From Struthio camelus (lineage: Eukaryota > Chordata > Aves > Struthioniformes > Struthionidae): a DNA stretch of 64,000 nucleotides. The stretch is from positions 8,990,001 to 9,054,000 of the forward strand of contig NC_090947.1 in assembly GCF_040807025.1 (NCBI RefSeq), in the 5' to 3' direction. A program made the position numbers and the translations under genes. Shown here piece by piece: positions 61,226-64,000 of the stretch. How positions within the stretch are numbered: position 1 is the stretch's first letter; each line of letters opens with the position of its first letter. The notes under the pieces were generated by a model that had not been told where the DNA came from, searched no databases, and saw only the letters and a list, made by a program, of their open reading frames with translations.

Positions 61226-62120
61226 TCTCCAGGGTCGGAAGACTCCTTTATGAACCTGTCTGCAAACAGAGGCCCAACAGAGAAAACAGATCTTTTGCCA
61301 GCAATTTCCCCTTGGCTTTGAGGCCTACTGCTAGAGGCTTAGTGCAGTGCACTGCCTCAGTCTCTGCTGGTCTAGGGTTGCAAAAAGGAGCCAGAGGGAG
61401 GAAAATATTTTTCAGTAAACAGGAAAGTGTGGTTAGAAGCCTTGCAATAGGGATTGGGGCAGCTACAGGTTACAGAACAGTGTTGTATCGTATTTGGATG
61501 AACACATCCAAGTTTAGACTTCATCCTGTCTTTTTTTTTTTTTTTTTAATAGTAAACAGTCTGTATAAAGTGTATGCTTAGCAGTTGTTCTCTGACTGCT
61601 GTCTGTTCCTGTTTGCTGAGGTCACAAGCACCTCTGAAAACTGACCTTCCTTAATTCAGTTGTTTAATTATGAATATAGTTGCTTAATTTTAAGCAAACA
61701 GGTTTCAGAATGTTTGACCAGAGGTTTCATTTCCTGTCCCCATCTGTGAAATAGAAATTAATTGCTAAATGACTTCATAGGAATATAACAGGCGGATACT
61801 CAGCACCAGTACCTTGAGATCCTGGGCCAGACAAATCTAAAGAAACAGAGATTATTAATAGATACTTCTAGAACATAAGGGCACAGACCTGCTGGGAAGA
61901 AATTTTACAGTGTGCCATATACAGTGTCGTTCTTTGAGTTTCAGCAGTGAATTCCAGGATCAGATACCAACTAATAATCACGTTTTCATAGCTCTCTGTT
62001 ACAAGCGACTAGAGTTGCATTATTCCACTGCGTTACAGTATTTTAGAAAATTGACCCATAAAGACAACCCAGACAGATGACTGGATGTGCTTAAACAGAT
62101 CAGCTTTTGTCACACTAAAG

Positions 62121-62255
62121 ACGGCCTTACGGTTATGACGTGGGACCAGGACTTTGGATGTTCTGTCTATGCCACATGCATCCTGTTTGACCAGGGGAAG
62201 TCATTTGACCCCTCCATGCCTCAGCCCTGAGGTCAGTGGAACAGCTTTGGAAGGA
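62121..62255 (+). repeat. Old tRNA-derived SINE remnant (MIR/core-SINE-like)
   Basis: It starts CGGCCTTACGGTTA, like the copy at 10141. Further on it has 'catcctgtttgaccagggg' and 'aagtcatttgacccctcca' and then 'tgcctcagccctgaggtcag', the MIR-like core and tail order ('tgtgaccttgggcaagtcacttaacctctctgtgcctcag'). Confidence 0.6.
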
Positions 62256-63403
62256 AATTAAATTGGGTTTTAGTCTAAAATAGAAGACAAACAAAGCAGT
62301 CACATTTTCCGTTCACTTTGCGTGATGCAAAGTCTTCCAAGGGGATCAAAACTCTCTGGACACTGTGCAAATTAGCATCCAATTTAATTACACAGGCCTT
62401 TTATGCCACCTAGTTGGGCCGCAGCCAGTGCAGCCTCTCACACTTGGCCCTCATCACTTCAAAAATTTACAGAGTGGGCCAAGGGAAGAACTTATTCATT
62501 GTCTGTGTTAGTTAAAAGTTAACACAAATATTTGAGTGGCAATCACTAAATCTATTTGTTCAGTGCGGTAAGCAGCGCTCACAGCCTTTGCTTGGCCAGC
62601 TAAGGTGATGTCAGAGGTTAAAATCATGGCCCCCAAGTTCACAGGAAAATCATGGTTTGCAGAGTTGGCTGTCTCAACAGTTAACTGCATAAAAAGGGAT
62701 ATATTACACAACCTCTCCTTTTAATATCTTTACAAATAATTCTGGGCTTTTCACATTCCATGTATATGATCTATGGCTATGGCTAAAGGAAAGCTGACTT
62801 GATTGACTCACTTCAATTTTGCCAGTTGCAAGAGTCAGATCTTAGAAAACAACTAGATTTTCAAAAGGTCACTGCCTGCTTGTCATGCCGTGTCTCAGCA
62901 AGTCTGCCTGGCTATTGAATTCATTTGAAAGAAAACTCAAAGAAAACTTTATGGGACTTTTGGGATGCTACATTTTTAATTTATCTGCCTTCAAAACCAT
63001 AAATATGAAATTCACCTAGCAGTTTATCTGTGGAATTCAAAACACAGATGGCTGAGCAAGTTTAGAGGTTTATACTTCTGTCCGGAATGTATTTTTACAA
63101 AGACATCAGCAAAGATCCTAAAACTCACAGGGAATACTGACAAGATTACAAACTAGCTGTCACGGACTCCTGTGTATGTATTTCTTCCTCAAAAAAAACC
63201 AAAACCAAGATGACCACTTGACTCCAGATAGAAACAATCCTATAGCAGGAAGTGCCTGATCTTTCATACTTAAAAATATATATATATATAAAAATAACTA
63301 TGCTATAATTTAAGCCTAAATCCGGCCCTGCAGATAAAGCTACTAGGAAATCAGCGTTTTGATTTGGTATATACAAGAGTAGAATCAAGACTTGGTTGTA
63401 TGT

Positions 63404-63445
63404 TCCCTCCCTCCCTCCCTCCCTCTCTCTCACACACACACACTC
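63404..63445. repeat. CCCT / CT / CA compound microsatellite
   Basis: Five or so CCCT units pass into CT and then CA repeats. On the minus strand this is a GGGA-rich tract capable of G-quadruplex or triplex formation. Confidence 0.9.
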
Positions 63446-64000
63446 CCACCCCTTGACTATTGTTCTAATGAACACTAGATATATGTTAATGAACCTATAT
63501 CATAAGCTGTCCTGAATTCAATAGCTAGAATAGGTCATATGGTAGGTATGATATGTGACTGGAAACCTTTTCAAGCACAATGTAGAAATAATTGTTCTAG
63601 CAGACAAGTCAAGACTGCAAATAAGCATCACTCTCCCTGATGACTCTCAGTGAAGCAGCGTTAAAAATGCATATGCAGTGAGCAGGCAGACATTTCCTGC
63701 AATTTATGCCAAAAGCAATGTTCTTTAAGCAAGACCAAACATGACCTTCTTAGTCATAGCACACCACTCCATCTGTGGTATTGAAGCCATTTGACCAGAT
63801 AATCACCTCATAACACTTTACCCAGACAAACTGAGTTTACAGCAAGATGAACAAACCCTTCTAGGGCAGACTCAGTTAATACTTACAAAAGAACGATTTC
63901 AGACGAGTACTTTTGCTGCCACAGAAATATCAAAGAGCAAAGAAAAAAAATCCAACTTTATACTTAAATAACACCGCTGTAATAGGAAAAATATCTGCAG

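Larger units (their letters stand above)
56871..64000 (-). other. GPR1 upstream region / 5' UTR introns (unresolved)
   Basis: About 7 kb upstream of the GPR1 coding exon. The acceptor at 56871 requires at least one 5' non-coding exon. Possible donors on the minus strand are near 57449 (CCCAG, GTACTT), 57698 (CACAG, GTAAAG) and 59629 (GGA, GTAAGTG), but I cannot choose between them. There is no CpG island. Two SINE remnants, a perfect hairpin and several microsatellites are listed separately. Confidence 0.5.

Noticed and set aside
61204-61581. Plus-strand open frame of 125 codons
   Set aside because: It begins within a probable SINE fragment and ends in a translated T run, with no homology recognised.

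Overview
This window is vertebrate nuclear DNA and is most likely from a bird. Genes are split into GT-AG exons, CpG islands mark promoters, introns are compact, recognisable transposons are very few, and the one clear LINE remnant resembles a CR1 3' end. A turtle or crocodilian is not strictly excluded. The gene order INO80D (-), NDUFS1 (-), EEF1B2 (+), GPR1/CMKLR2 (-) is the amniote block known from human 2q33.3.

Layout. From 1 to about 20.7 kb lies the 5' part of INO80D on the minus strand: three coding exons (1185-1293, 4494-5242, 10888-11105), a probable non-coding first exon ending at 20334, and a broad CpG island from about 18.7 to 20.5 kb. The rest of INO80D lies beyond the left edge. 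From about 20.7 to 31.7 kb is intergenic DNA with no gene I can support. From about 31.7 to 46.6 kb is a complete NDUFS1 gene on the minus strand. Its 18 coding exons join in frame to a 728-residue protein, with a predicted intron in the 5' UTR. At 46.5-47.1 kb NDUFS1 and EEF1B2 share a head-to-head CpG-island promoter. EEF1B2 (+, 47119-50680, six coding exons, 224 residues) has a TATA box, a 5' TOP start and two snoRNAs in its introns: a box C/D RNA (SNORD51) and an H/ACA RNA (SNORA41). From about 50.7 to 54 kb is intergenic. GPR1/CMKLR2 (-) has its whole reading frame in one exon (55802-56854, 350 residues), probably a long 3' UTR reaching about 54.05 kb, and upstream non-coding exons that I could not place.

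Functionally the genes are housekeeping: a chromatin-remodelling subunit, the 75-kDa subunit of respiratory complex I, and a translation elongation exchange factor whose introns carry RNAs that modify rRNA. They are followed by a chemerin receptor. The NDUFS1/EEF1B2 promoter links energy supply and translation in one regulatory region. I found no evidence of a wholly new system. The points most worth a second look are the paired snoRNAs, the lopsided bidirectional promoter with its ETS-site cluster, the canonical DRY motif in GPR1, a perfect 13-bp hairpin upstream of GPR1, and the second CpG-rich block with a YY1-like site in INO80D intron 1.
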